Notes under the pieces: generated by a model
What the model was told of the DNA's origin: nothing
The model's input: the letters and a program-made list of their open reading frames with translations, nothing else
Databases searched by the model: none
Shown: positions 1-8,900 of the stretch, in pieces
How the letters are laid out: the number at the start of each line of letters is the position of its first letter
How positions within the stretch are numbered: the stretch's first letter is position 1
Made by a program: the position numbers and the translations under genes
Source: Rufibacter sp. LB8
GTDB lineage: Bacteria > Bacteroidota > Bacteroidia > Cytophagales > Hymenobacteraceae
Assembly (NCBI RefSeq): GCF_014876185.1
Contig: NZ_JADALJ010000001.1
Span: forward strand, 2,337,501 to 2,401,500
Direction: 5' to 3'
DNA length: 64,000 nucleotides

Positions 1-1580
1 TAATAGGCGATCATTTTGCCGCCCATCATCCACTTGGGGTCGCCTTCATTGTAGCCGCTCTGGGTCAGGTTTCTGATTGCCCCGTTGCCGCTGGCAGATA
101 CCAAGCCGACCTCGCTGATCCATTGCTTGGGCTGGTTGAAATCCACCAAAAACCATTTTCCGTCCGGCGACCAGGAATAGTACTGGTCACCGTCTGAATA
201 AGAATAGTTGTTGGCGTTCACCATAATGTCACGCACCTGCTTGGTGGCTTTGTTCACCACCCGCAACTTCACTCGGTCTTCCAGAAACGCCACCTCTTTC
301 CCGTCTGGTGAATATGCCGGTTGAAATTCCTCTACCTTCGGGTTGGCTATCACCACGTCTTCCTTGAGAATAGTGGATGCGTAAAAATAAGGTTCGGCGC
401 TGCGTGCGATGCTGGTTTCATACACGTTCCAGCTGCCGTTGCGCTCACCGGCGTACAGAATCTTGCGCCCGTCCGGAGAGAAGCTCACGCTCCGCTCCTG
501 CTCCGGCGTGTTGGTGATGCGCTTAGTAATGCCACCTTCCACTGAGGACACGAACACCTCGCCGCGATTCACGAACACTACTTCTTTACCGTTCGGCGAT
601 ACTTCCATCTCGGTCATGCCGCCTGAGATGGGCAACACGGTTTCCTGGTTCGCTCTTATGTCTGAGTACAGCTGAATGGCTACTTTCTGCGGCTGCGCGC
701 CCGGTTTCTGGGTGTAGATTTCGCCGTTGTAGGTAAAGGAAAGCGTACCGTCTTTCGCGCCGCTCAAATGCCGAACCGGGTGCTTGGTGAAGTTGGTGAC
801 CGCGGTGCTCTGTTTCGGGTTTTGCAGGTTCATTTTGCGCACATTGAACGTGCCGTTGGGCTGCTCGCTCAAGTAATATACCTCTTGGCCGTTGGCCGAA
901 AACAGGGGTTGACGGTCTTCGCCGGGGTTGTCAGTGAGTTTAGTGTGCTGCTTGGTTTTGGCGTTGTAAGCCCAAATATCCCGCGTGATGGACGAGACAT
1001 GGTGCTTGCGCAGCGCATTCTCGGGTCCTTTGCGGTCCTGGTACACCACCATGTCACCGGCGGAGTTGTAGCGGGCAGCTTCGGCGGGCGTGGTCAGGAC
1101 CATGCTGTTTTTGCCGCCGTTCACCGGCACGCTGTACAATTCCGGGAACGCCCCCGAGGGGAACATGGAATTACTGGCCGCATCTAGTCTGGCCGCCGTA
1201 AAGAGCACACTCTTGCCATCCGCAGAAAAATCTGACGGCAAATCTCCGCTGGAATTAAAGGTCAACCGCTTGCTTTCACCACCTTGCGCCGGCATCACAA
1301 ACACGTCAAAGTTACCGTGGCGGTCTGAGGCGTAGGCCAGCTGTTTTCCGTCCGGAGACCAAACCGGCATGTATTCATAGCCCTCGTGCATGGTGAGCGG
1401 CGTAGCATTTCCGCCAGCTGCGGGTACTCTATATAAATCGCCTTTGTAGCTGAAGACAATGGTCTGGCCATCGGGTGAAATGGCTGGCGTGGTCATCCAG
1501 AGCGGTGTTTGGGTTTGCGCGCTGGCGCCTAGACTGCTGGCGCAGCAGAGAGCCAAAGCGGCGAAGAACCTCTTTTTCAT
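1..1580 (-). CDS. S41 family / tricorn-like peptidase, N-terminal part (cut by window edge)
   Basis: The ATG is at 1580 and the frame is open to base 1, so about 526 N-terminal residues are visible and the C-terminus lies outside the window. A signal peptide (MKKRFFAALALCC, then a small-residue run ending in SAQ) is followed by repeated TolB/PD40-type beta-propeller blades with the motifs ISPDGQ, WSPDGKQLAYASDR, FSPDGRKILYAG and YSPDGKEVAFLEDR. In Bacteroidota such a propeller usually precedes PDZ and S41 serine-peptidase domains in an exported protein of about 1,000 residues. The peptidase domain is not in view, so the catalytic assignment is inference. A stand-alone TolB-like propeller protein is the alternative. 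Confidence 0.8.
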   Translation of the reverse strand, partial: MKKRFFAALALCCASSLGASAQTQTPLWMTTPAISPDGQTIVFSYKGDLYRVPAAGGNATPLTMHEGYEYMPVWSPDGKQLAYASDRHGNFDVFVMPAQGGESKRLTFNSSGDLPSDFSADGKSVLFTAARLDAASNSMFPSGAFPELYSVPVNGGKNSMVLTTPAEAARYNSAGDMVVYQDRKGPENALRKHHVSSITRDIWAYNAKTKQHTKLTDNPGEDRQPLFSANGQEVYYLSEQPNGTFNVRKMNLQNPKQSTAVTNFTKHPVRHLSGAKDGTLSFTYNGEIYTQKPGAQPQKVAIQLYSDIRANQETVLPISGGMTEMEVSPNGKEVVFVNRGEVFVSSVEGGITKRITNTPEQERSVSFSPDGRKILYAGERNGSWNVYETSIARSAEPYFYASTILKEDVVIANPKVEEFQPAYSPDGKEVAFLEDRVKLRVVNKATKQVRDIMVNANNYSYSDGDQYYSWSPDGKWFLVDFNQPKQWISEVGLVSASGNGAIRNLTQSGYNEGDPKWMMGGKMIAY

Positions 1581-1645
1581 GGGTAGTTTATTGTTTGGTA
1601 GAATGGTAGATTAAATGTAGCGAAAACCCGGCGGAATGCAACTTT

Positions 1646-1684
1646 GCGTTTTCGGGCTCATTTCTGGAAACGGAGCCGAAAACG
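1646..1684. repeat. Intergenic palindrome family, copy 1
   Basis: The left arm gCGTTTTCGGGCTCATTTC is perfect; the right arm is diverged (CGGAGCCGAAAACG). It lies 65 bp upstream of the peptidase start, one of the fewer copies on the 5' side of a gene. Confidence 0.9.
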
Positions 1685-1750
1685 AAAGTCGGTAAGTATA
1701 TTTGATTCTATAGGGACAGGGCTGGACCTGTTCTCCACGCCATTCTGGGT

Positions 1751-1873
1751 GTAGGGGCGTATCGCATACGCCCTTTGCCGTAGCCAACGCAGAAAAGCGA
1801 ATTCCGAGGCATTTTTCCAATGGTTGACGGCCAGAAAAAGCCACCGTCTAGGGCGTATGCGATACGCCCCTAC
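1751..1873. repeat. MITE-like inverted repeat (gtaggggcgtatcgcatacgccc arms)
   Basis: Two 23-bp arms at 1751-1773 and 1851-1873 are exact reverse complements, enclosing about 77 bp. Each arm also contains its own small palindrome (GCGTATCGCATACGC). No ORF inside is convincing. This type of GTAGGGGCG...CGCCC arm is familiar as a dispersed repeat in many bacterial genomes. Non-autonomous element or structured-RNA seed are both possible. Confidence 0.75.
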
Positions 1874-1916
1874 AAGCAGGAATGAATATTCAGACAGTTG
1901 CAATCCTTTCAACTAA

Positions 1917-2794
1917 GAGCATGTTTAAATTTTGGAAAGGGATAAAAAAAGCGAGTCAGCCCGTAAGCATTAAGTGACCAAACTTCGGTGCTTATGGAAT
2001 CCCAGTACAGGAAATTGACTGACTCGCAATGGGAGGCGATGAAGTCATCGCTGCCCACTGATAGGAAACGTCTGCACAGCCTTCGGGTTATAGCGGACAC
2101 CATATTTTACGTGCTTCGCGTGGGATGCCAGTGGCGGAACCTGCCGCAGGGGTGTTTCCCCAAGTGGCAGCTGGTGTACTACTACTTCCGCCTATGGAAG
2201 TCGGACGGCACGCTGGAGAGGCTTAACTGGGCCCTGAACATGCGGGAGCGGAGAAGGCAGGGCAAGGCGGACTCGCCCAGCATGGTCAGCATTGACAGCC
2301 AGTCGGTTAAGGCAGGCCCGTTCATCTCACAGGAGACAGGCGTGGACGGCAACAAGAAGGTCAACGGGCGGAAGCGGCACGTGGTCACCGACACGCTAGG
2401 CCTGGTGTGGGGCGTGGTGGTGCACGGGGCCAACAGGGCGGACGGGGCCCTGGCCCGCAGGGTGGTGGAGCCGATGAAGGGCTACCTGCACCGCATGGAG
2501 AAGATACTGGCCGACGCCGCCTACCAGAAGGGCTTCATGGCCTGGGTGGAGGAAAGTTTGCTGGGCGTGGAGTTGGAGGTGTCATCCAAGCCGCCGGGAA
2601 CGGAGGGTTTCGCCCCTGTGAGGTGGAGGTGGGTCACGGAGCGGGCCTTCGGCATGTTCTCCTTCTTCCGCAGGCTCGACAAAGACCACGAGAAAACGAC
2701 CGAAAGCGCCGAAAGTTGGGTGCTTTGGCAGAACTGCCAAGTCATTCTCAATCGTTTGGGCTGATAACCAGAAAGTTAAAATTTAAACAAGCTC
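1917..2794 (+). mobile_element. IS5-family insertion sequence, 878 bp, apparently intact
   Basis: Terminal inverted repeats are GAGCATGTTTAAATTTT at 1917-1933 and its complement with one mismatch at 2778-2794. The trinucleotide TAA flanks both ends (1914-1916 and 2795-2797), fitting the 3-bp TNA target duplication of the IS1031/ISL2-type subgroups of IS5. A single uninterrupted transposase gene fills the element. The insertion sits in a gene-free spacer beside other repeats and breaks no recognisable gene. Confidence 0.9.
1994..2764 (+). CDS. IS5 family transposase
   Basis: This DDE transposase of about 256 residues moves the surrounding IS. The N-terminus (YRKLTDSQWEAMKSSLP) and the WRNLPQGCFPKWQLVYYYF block are typical of the IS5 helix-turn-helix/DUF4096 region. 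The catalytic triad is visible as D in SIDSQSVKAG, D in ILADAAYQKG and E in VTERAFGMFSFFRRLDKD. The ATG at 1994 is preferred; a GTG two codons upstream (1988) is the alternative. The frame is intact with no programmed frameshift, so the enzyme may be active. It is more GC-rich than some nearby accessory genes. Confidence 0.92.
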   Translation: MESQYRKLTDSQWEAMKSSLPTDRKRLHSLRVIADTIFYVLRVGCQWRNLPQGCFPKWQLVYYYFRLWKSDGTLERLNWALNMRERRRQGKADSPSMVSIDSQSVKAGPFISQETGVDGNKKVNGRKRHVVTDTLGLVWGVVVHGANRADGALARRVVEPMKGYLHRMEKILADAAYQKGFMAWVEESLLGVELEVSSKPPGTEGFAPVRWRWVTERAFGMFSFFRRLDKDHEKTTESAESWVLWQNCQVILNRLG

Positions 2795-2827
2795 TAAACG
2801 ACTCTACAGCTTACAAATAAAATAATT

Positions 2828-2861
2828 CCCTCATCCTACCCTTCTCCCAGGGGGAGAAGGG
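2828..2861. repeat. CCTTCTCCC/GGGAGAAGG palindromic repeat
   Basis: CCCTCATCC is followed by CCTTCTCCCAGGGGGAGAAGG, a near-perfect hairpin. Two relatives occur at 32709-32744 and 32874-32909. This is a commonly seen dispersed bacterial repeat type. Confidence 0.7.
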
Positions 2862-2921
2862 ACTGCGTGTTCTTACCTTGAACCGGAGTTGGCGTGGCTT
2901 GGAGATTTACAAAAGAAACTT

Positions 2922-2961
2922 CCGTTTTCGGGCTCATTTCTGGAATTGAAGCCGAAAACGG
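2922..2961. repeat. Intergenic palindrome family, copy 2
   Basis: Left arm CCGTTTTCGGGCTCATTTC, right arm GAAGCCGAAAACGG with a substitution. It lies about 40 bp beyond the thymidine kinase stop (reverse strand). Confidence 0.9.
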
Positions 2962-3002
2962 GATTGCAACTCAGGACTCAGGGCTATAGACTCAGAACTT
3001 CT

Positions 3003-3596
3003 TTAAAGCTTCCCTTTCAGCCCTTCCACAAAGCAATGGCGGCAGCGGGCTTCGTAACTATCGGTTTCGCCTAAGAGGACTTTCTCCTGGGAGGCGGCGT
3101 TTCTGAAGGAATAGGAAGCAATTTCGCCGCACTGCACGCAAATGGCGTGTACTTTGGTCACGTATTCGGCCACGCCCATCAAGGCGGGCATAGGCCCGAA
3201 AGGTTTGCCCAGGTAGTCCATGTCAAGGCCGGCCACAATCACGCGCACGCCGGAGTTGGCCAGCTGCACGCAGACCTCGGTGATGGCCTCGTCAAAGAAC
3301 TGGGCCTCGTCTACGCCCAGCACGTCACAGCCGCTGCCCAGCAACAACATGTCATTGGCGAACTGCACGGGCGTGGACCTAATGGCATTGGCGTTGTGCG
3401 AGACCACGTCTATTTCATGGTAACGGGTATCAATGGCGGGTTTGAAAATCTCCACGCGCTGCTTTGCAATTTTCGCGCGGTTAAGGCGCCTAATCAATTC
3501 TTCGGTTTTCCCCGAGAACATGGAGCCGCAAATCACCTCTATCCATCCACGCTTCTGACCAGTTTGACGGTTTCCTACCCGGGGTTCTATGAACAT
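3003..3596 (-). CDS. tdk: Thymidine kinase
   Basis: Phosphorylates thymidine to dTMP with ATP in the cytosolic pyrimidine salvage pathway. The 197-residue length matches type II (TK1-like) enzymes. The P-loop [14 protein letters not shown] (residues about 24-37), the DEAQFF Walker-B block (about 95-100), the lasso-region motif FGPMPALM, and two zinc-binding Cys pairs (CVQC and CRHC) are all present. The frame begins [13 protein letters not shown], the usual Bacteroidota N-terminus. It is monocistronic here, with repeat-filled spacers on both sides. Confidence 0.96.
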   Translation of the reverse strand: MFIEPRVGNRQTGQKRGWIEVICGSMFSGKTEELIRRLNRAKIAKQRVEIFKPAIDTRYHEIDVVSHNANAIRSTPVQFANDMLLLGSGCDVLGVDEAQFFDEAITEVCVQLANSGVRVIVAGLDMDYLGKPFGPMPALMGVAEYVTKVHAICVQCGEIASYSFRNAASQEKVLLGETDSYEARCRHCFVEGLKGKL

Positions 3597-3795
3597 TTTT
3601 GAATGAGTGAAGGTGTGAATGAGGAAAGGTGTGAATGATTCACCACTTTATCTCAGAACGAAGTTACGCCATGAGGGTCCTTCGCTAATGCACAACTTTT
3701 CCACAGACTTATCCAATCAAAAGACAATCAGAAAGTTAGGACATCATTGCTTTGTATTTATTTTGGTAGTGCGGTGTAGATGTAATTCTAGAAAA

Positions 3796-3952
3796 ACGCA
3801 TTTCGTCCCCCTTTGTAGGGGGTAGGGGGATGATAAAGTCAGTAGAAGACCTGGAAGCGAAAGCTATGGAATTAATAATGGTGATTCTTATGAATTAAAT
3901 ATCAGCACGAAAAATCATCCCCCTACCCCCTTCAAAGGGGGACGAAATGCGT
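3796..3952. repeat. MITE-like 39-bp inverted repeat pair
   Basis: Arms at 3796-3834 (starts ACGCATTTCGTCCCCCTTTG) and 3914-3952 are reverse complements with one mismatch, enclosing about 79 bp of AT-rich sequence. Each arm contains an internal CCCCCTTTG/CAAAGGGGG or CCCCTA-rich block. There is no ORF inside. The rest of the 3597-4044 spacer holds nothing else recognisable apart from a short direct repeat GGTGTGAATGA near 3611 and 3631. Confidence 0.75.
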
Positions 3953-4044
3953 GACATAAATGAAGGTATAATTCGCCCACAAGCTCCTTGCTGGATAACA
4001 AAAGTTAAAAGCAGGTTAAACTGCAATCACTCCTCCCCTCATTC

Positions 4045-4374
4045 TCACCTTCCATCATTATACACCATATGCGGGAGTTGCGTCTGCCTGGGCACGCGGC
4101 ACACCACGGCACCCGAAGAGATTTGGGCCTGGCAGGTGAGGCGTTCATTGGGTTGCAGGCGACCGTTGGCCCTGAACCTGGTTTCGGCGGGGGTGTCTGG
4201 GGCTAGATTCTCTTGACCTGAAATGATAATCATGCGGCAGGTGGTGCAACGGCCTTTGGTGCCGCAGGCGTGCATCCAGTCAATGCCGGCGGCTTGCAGG
4301 GCGGCCAAAACTGTTTGCCCCGCGGCCACGTTTAGAGTGAGATTGCCTAAGTTCTGCACCGTTATTTCCCCCAT
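4045..4374 (-). CDS. 2Fe-2S ferredoxin
   Basis: Small (109 aa) plant-type [2Fe-2S] electron carrier. The cluster ligands are visible as ACGTKGRCTTC (three Cys) plus a distal Cys in LTCQAQI, the spacing expected for the beta-grasp ferredoxin fold. No signal peptide, so cytosolic. The redox partner cannot be told from the neighbours. It diverges from the downstream hypothetical gene across only 35 bp (4375-4409), so the two probably share a promoter region. Confidence 0.9.
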   Translation of the reverse strand: MGEITVQNLGNLTLNVAAGQTVLAALQAAGIDWMHACGTKGRCTTCRMIIISGQENLAPDTPAETRFRANGRLQPNERLTCQAQISSGAVVCRVPRQTQLPHMVYNDGR

Positions 4375-4409
4375 TATTGCCTATATTTACGAGCGTAGTC
4401 CTGCTTAAA

Positions 4410-5501
4410 ATGAAAGACAAATATAATCAAATACGCCTGGCGCAGTACAGCCAGGAACTTGCCCAACATCTGAGCCAGGAGCACTTCGCTCAGCAAGAGA
4501 CCGTTACTGCGCCCCAGCTGGTCACGTTCACGCCCATTAAACAGGTGAACCTGTACATGATTCGCGAACTGCTCACGCTCTGGAACCACGAGATGGCCAA
4601 CCTGCGCAGCCCGTACTTCGACTTTGAGCACCCCGATGTGAAAGACGCCTTAGTGCAGTTCATGAACGTGCTGTCGCGGAAAATCTCCATCAAGCGGCCG
4701 CATTTTGAGCCTTTGCTGCAGAAAGCCATTCATGACACGCTGCGCACGGTTTTAGAACCGGTGGCGGTGTTTGAGGAGAAATACCTGCGCGTAGAAGACC
4801 TGTCACTGGCCAAACTGCAGGAAAGCCTCAAGTACCAGGACGTGGATAAAGACCTTTACCGCCGATTTCTGGACACTCTTTCTGAAAGCCAGTTGGACCG
4901 CGCCCACCTCAGCACCAAACTCCAGGCTTTCCTGGAAAAACATGCCCAGGAGCGCCAGTCGTTGGCCGAGGTAGTGGCTAAGTTCAGCGACTTGAAAACC
5001 TTGTCTGTAGATGACTTGCTGCCCGCCGCGGCTCCTGTACCAGCTGCACCTGTCACGGCTTCTTCGGCCCCTGAAGCGGCCCCGGTTCAAACCAACACGC
5101 CTGTTGAAGCGCCCGCTGCCGCGCCGGCTCCTTCGTTCAGACCCATTGTGGGCTCGCCGGAACCAGCCCTAACCCAGCGTTTCCAAACCGAACAAAAACC
5201 TACCCTCAACGACCGCCTCAAGCAACCCGTGAGCGCCACGTTGGCCGACCGGCAGCAGGACCAGAAAATTGGATCTTTGCGAGACGCCATTTCCATTAAC
5301 CAGCGCTTCTCCTTCATCAATGAACTCTTTGACGGCGACAACATGGCCTACCACAGCGCCATCAAAGAACTGGATGAACAACAATCCGCTGATGCCGCCA
5401 AGAACTTCCTGTTACAGGATTTGGGCAGCAAATACAACTGGAGCAAGAAAGAAGAGCACGTGCAGAAACTGACTAAACTGATTGACCGCAAATTTGTGTA
5501 A
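4410..5501 (+). CDS. Conserved hypothetical protein of Cytophagales
   Basis: This 363-residue soluble protein carries no motif I can tie to a function. An all-helical N-terminal part (about 1-205) is followed by an Ala/Pro/Thr-rich linker (about 210-260) and a compact conserved C-terminal block, INQRFSFINELFDGDNMAYH, ending in IDRKFV. The F-INELFxGD block recurs in uncharacterised Bacteroidota proteins from my memory of the family. The ATG at 4410 is preferred over a TTG 33 bp upstream, because that would almost abut the divergent ferredoxin start. Confidence 0.75.
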   Translation: MKDKYNQIRLAQYSQELAQHLSQEHFAQQETVTAPQLVTFTPIKQVNLYMIRELLTLWNHEMANLRSPYFDFEHPDVKDALVQFMNVLSRKISIKRPHFEPLLQKAIHDTLRTVLEPVAVFEEKYLRVEDLSLAKLQESLKYQDVDKDLYRRFLDTLSESQLDRAHLSTKLQAFLEKHAQERQSLAEVVAKFSDLKTLSVDDLLPAAAPVPAAPVTASSAPEAAPVQTNTPVEAPAAAPAPSFRPIVGSPEPALTQRFQTEQKPTLNDRLKQPVSATLADRQQDQKIGSLRDAISINQRFSFINELFDGDNMAYHSAIKELDEQQSADAAKNFLLQDLGSKYNWSKKEEHVQKLTKLIDRKFV

Positions 5502-5503
5502 TT

Positions 5504-5543
5504 CCCGTTTTCGGCTTCGTTTCCGGAAATGAGCCCCAAAACG
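5504..5543. repeat. Intergenic palindrome family, copy 3
   Basis: Begins 3 bp after the stop of the preceding gene; arms CCGTTTTCGGCTTCGTTTC / GAAATGAGCCCCAAAACG with mismatches. A conventional terminator follows directly, so here the palindrome is not needed as the terminator itself. Confidence 0.9.
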
Positions 5544-5574
5544 CCCGGCTTTTAAGAAAAGGCCGGGCTTTTTT
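5543..5574 (+). terminator. Rho-independent terminator
   Basis: GCCCGGCTTTT / AAAAGGCCGGGC stem followed by a run of six T, ending the 4410-5501 gene. The rest of the spacer to 5923 is AT-rich; I see no gene with a start there, only a short open stretch ending at 5716 that may be a gene remnant. Confidence 0.88.
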
Positions 5575-5923
5575 GCGTTTTGGGCAAAGGGCTATGAAAG
5601 TTATCTGAAGTTAGTTACCTTTTTACTACGAATGGCTTCCTATGGATGAGGAAGTATTTAGCGCTACTAATCTTCTAGCCCAAGCTGATATTCTGCGCGA
5701 AGGCAATGAAAAATAACTTTCATATCCTAAAATCTAAACAACTTTAGTGTTACTCAATTGACTTTCAAGTAACATAACTTATGAATTAGGCCTACCACCA
5801 ACCCAGCAATTATTCACTTATTCCTATATTGTTTAAGATATTTGGTAGATTGTGCCATTATCCTATTAATAAGCAGAAAGTAGCAACAACTCAGATATCA
5901 GATAGCCTATTAACAAAATTACT

Positions 5924-8900
5924 ATGCAATATCTATCACTACGATTTTTTCAAAAACAATCACTTGTATTTTTTTGGCTAACAGTCTTCATAATCATAGG
6001 TTCATTTTCTGCTGTCGAAGCCCAGCAGCCTCCAGGAACATTGGACTTAACATTTAATCCCAATGATCTTGGTCTTGGTGATGGTTTAGCCGGAGGCAGC
6101 GTAAATACATCAGCCGTTCAGGCAGATGGAAAAATTCTTATCGGAGGGTCGTTCACCTTTTATAATGGCATCAGCCGTAATCGTATTGCGCGATTAAACA
6201 TAGACGGTTCCATTGACAATAGCTTTAACCCCGGTGCTGGAGTAGTAGATGGTGGAATTCTAATTCTATCAATACAGCCAGATGGAAAAATCCTAATCGG
6301 CGGAGATTTCTCTTCATATAATGGCATCAGCCGCAAACACATTGCGCGTTTGAATGTAGATGGCTCCCTGGACAATTCTTTTAATTCTGGCATAGGTCCT
6401 AATGATGCCATTTTTAATGAAACACTTATAAGAACCTTAGTTGTGCAGCCCGATGGTAAGATTTTAATTGGAGGTGAATTTACTACTTTTAACGGGGAAA
6501 TGCATAAGCGCATTGTTCGCCTGAATATTGATGGCTCATTAGATAATAGCTTTGAGACTGGCTCTGGTGTAGAAGACGGTCAGCTTTTATCAATAGCGAT
6601 ACAACCTGATGGCAAAATCCTTATTGGTGGTCAGTTCACCTCATATAATGGCACTGCATGTAACCGTATTATCCGACTTAATCCTAATGGCTCCCAAGAC
6701 CACTCATTCAATGCAATTAATGTGGGAAGTTATATATATACAATAGTTCTACAGCCCGATGGCAAAATTTTAGTTGGAGGAGGAGGGGGAATAAATATAG
6801 TTCGTCTACACTCTGATGGCACTAGAGATACCAGCTTTAATGATCGAACTATGTGGATTAGTGTTCTAACCATAGGACTACAACTAGATGGAAAAATTGT
6901 AGTCAGCATGAATTTAACCTTTGATGAAGGCGATATCCCTAATGTAATTACTAGACTAAATGCTGATGGCACTCCTGATGTAACCTTTAATATTGAAGGG
7001 GATGGAGTAGACAATTTTGTAAACACTGTTTCATTTCAGCCAGATGGCAAGATTTTCATTGGAGGGCAATTCACTTCTTATAACCGAAAGGAACGCAAAT
7101 ACGGCACTCGTTTAAACTCTGATGGATCTTTAGACATTAATTTTAATCCTCAGACCGGTGCCAATAATACTGTAACAACCCTTTCAGTGCAGGAAGACGG
7201 CAAAATACTTCTAGGCGGTGATTTCACATCCTACGAAGACATAAGCCGGAACCGGATCGCACGTCTCAACGCAGACGGTACTTTGGATACATCATTCGAC
7301 CCAGGAATAGGTCCAAATTATTATGTTAATTTCCTATTAAAACAGCCTGATAATAAAATACTAATAGGCGGACATTTTACTTCTTACAATAGTACGAGCC
7401 GTAACCACATCGCCCGTCTGAACGCAGACGGCACACTGGACACATCCTTCGACCCAGGGGTAGGAACTAATGGCCCAATCTACAACATGATTGTGCAGCC
7501 AGATAACAAGATAATTGTAAGTGGTTCATTTACTTCCTATGATGGAATAACTCGGAACCGCATAGCTCGTTTACATTCTAACGGCTCTTTAGACACTGGT
7601 TTTAATCCAGGCACTGGAGCTAATGATGAAATAAAAGCCCTAGTGGTGCAGCCTAATGGCAAGGTACTAATAGGCGGCTCATTCACATCCTTCAACAGCA
7701 CGGGCCGCAACCGAGTCGCCCGCCTCAATGCAAATGGCTCCTTGGACACCTCCTTCGACCCTGGCTCAGGATTTAATGCTGAAATTAAAGCATTGATATT
7801 AGGGCCTGACGGTAAGGTGATTGTAGGCGGCTCATTCACATCCTTCAACGGCACGGGCCGCAACCGAATCGCCCGCCTCAATGCAAATGGTTCTTTAGAT
7901 ACCTCCTTCGATCCAGGCTCCGGAACCAATGGTTTTATTAATACCTTGGTGATACAGACCAACGGGAAAATCATCATAGCCGGTAATTTTGGCATCTACA
8001 ACGGCATGGCACGCAGCAAAATTGCCCGCTTGGGCCCAAACGGCTCCCCAGACGCATCCTTCTACACCGACCAAGGCCCTAATAGTGATGTTAATACTCT
8101 AGCTCTGCAGCCTGACGGAAAAATACTTGTAGGCGGGTATTTCACCTCTTATGACCGCAGGGGCCGCAACCGCGTCGCTCGTATTTTCGGAGGAGAAACT
8201 ACATTTACTTGGATGGGGCCCTTTTCCAACACTTGGGGAGTAACCAACAACTGGAATGACTCCCGCAACTGGAGTAGCTATACAGTTCCCACCTCTGCGG
8301 ACGATGTGGTAATTCCTGCTGGGCGTTTACTTTACCCAGTTTTATCTTCGAGCGTCGCATTGGGCATCGCTTCGGTTAAGAACCTGACAGTGGAAGCGGG
8401 TGCCAGTCTAACCATAACAAGCGGCAACCTTTCTCTCTTCGGCAATTTTATCAATAGCGGAATATTTTCTCACACAAATGGCTTAGTCTCGTTCACGGGT
8501 GCCACCACACAGACTGTTTCGGGCAGCTCTTCCACCATTTTCCGTAACTTGACCATAGGCAGCCAGGGCCTAAGCTTGAATTCAGCGGCAGGTTTAAAAG
8601 GCATTCTTACCCTCACGGGCAATTTAACTACCAATGGCAACCCGTTCACTGTCATTTCTGATGCCTCGGGCACGGGCATGGTGGTGAACAGCGGGGGCGT
8701 AGTAAACGGAACGGTCACTGTGCAAAGGCGCATTCATGCGTCTGCCAACGGCGGAAGAGGCTACCGGCATTATGCATCGCCGGTGGTCAACACTACGGTG
8801 GCAGACTTAGCCACGGCGGGTTTTACTCCCATTGTGAACCCAGCGTACAACGCATTGCCCACACCGCCCATTAGTTTCTACACCGCGGTTACCTACCCTA

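Noticed and set aside
2407-2820. Second frame inside the IS5 element
   Set aside because: Gly/Arg-rich out-of-frame shadow of the transposase; the transposase itself is intact in one frame, so no programmed frameshift is needed.
5504-5574. Palindrome copies as the standard rho-independent terminators
   Set aside because: Several genes (5543, 17152, 25472, 34481, 49241) already have a conventional stem plus T-run next to a palindrome copy, and palindromes lack a consistent T-run.
5606-5716. Short open stretch ending FYYEWLPMDEEVFSATNLLA then DILREGNEK
   Set aside because: Looks protein-like but is only about 33 codons with an internal ATG giving 24 residues; perhaps a gene remnant, not supportable as a gene.
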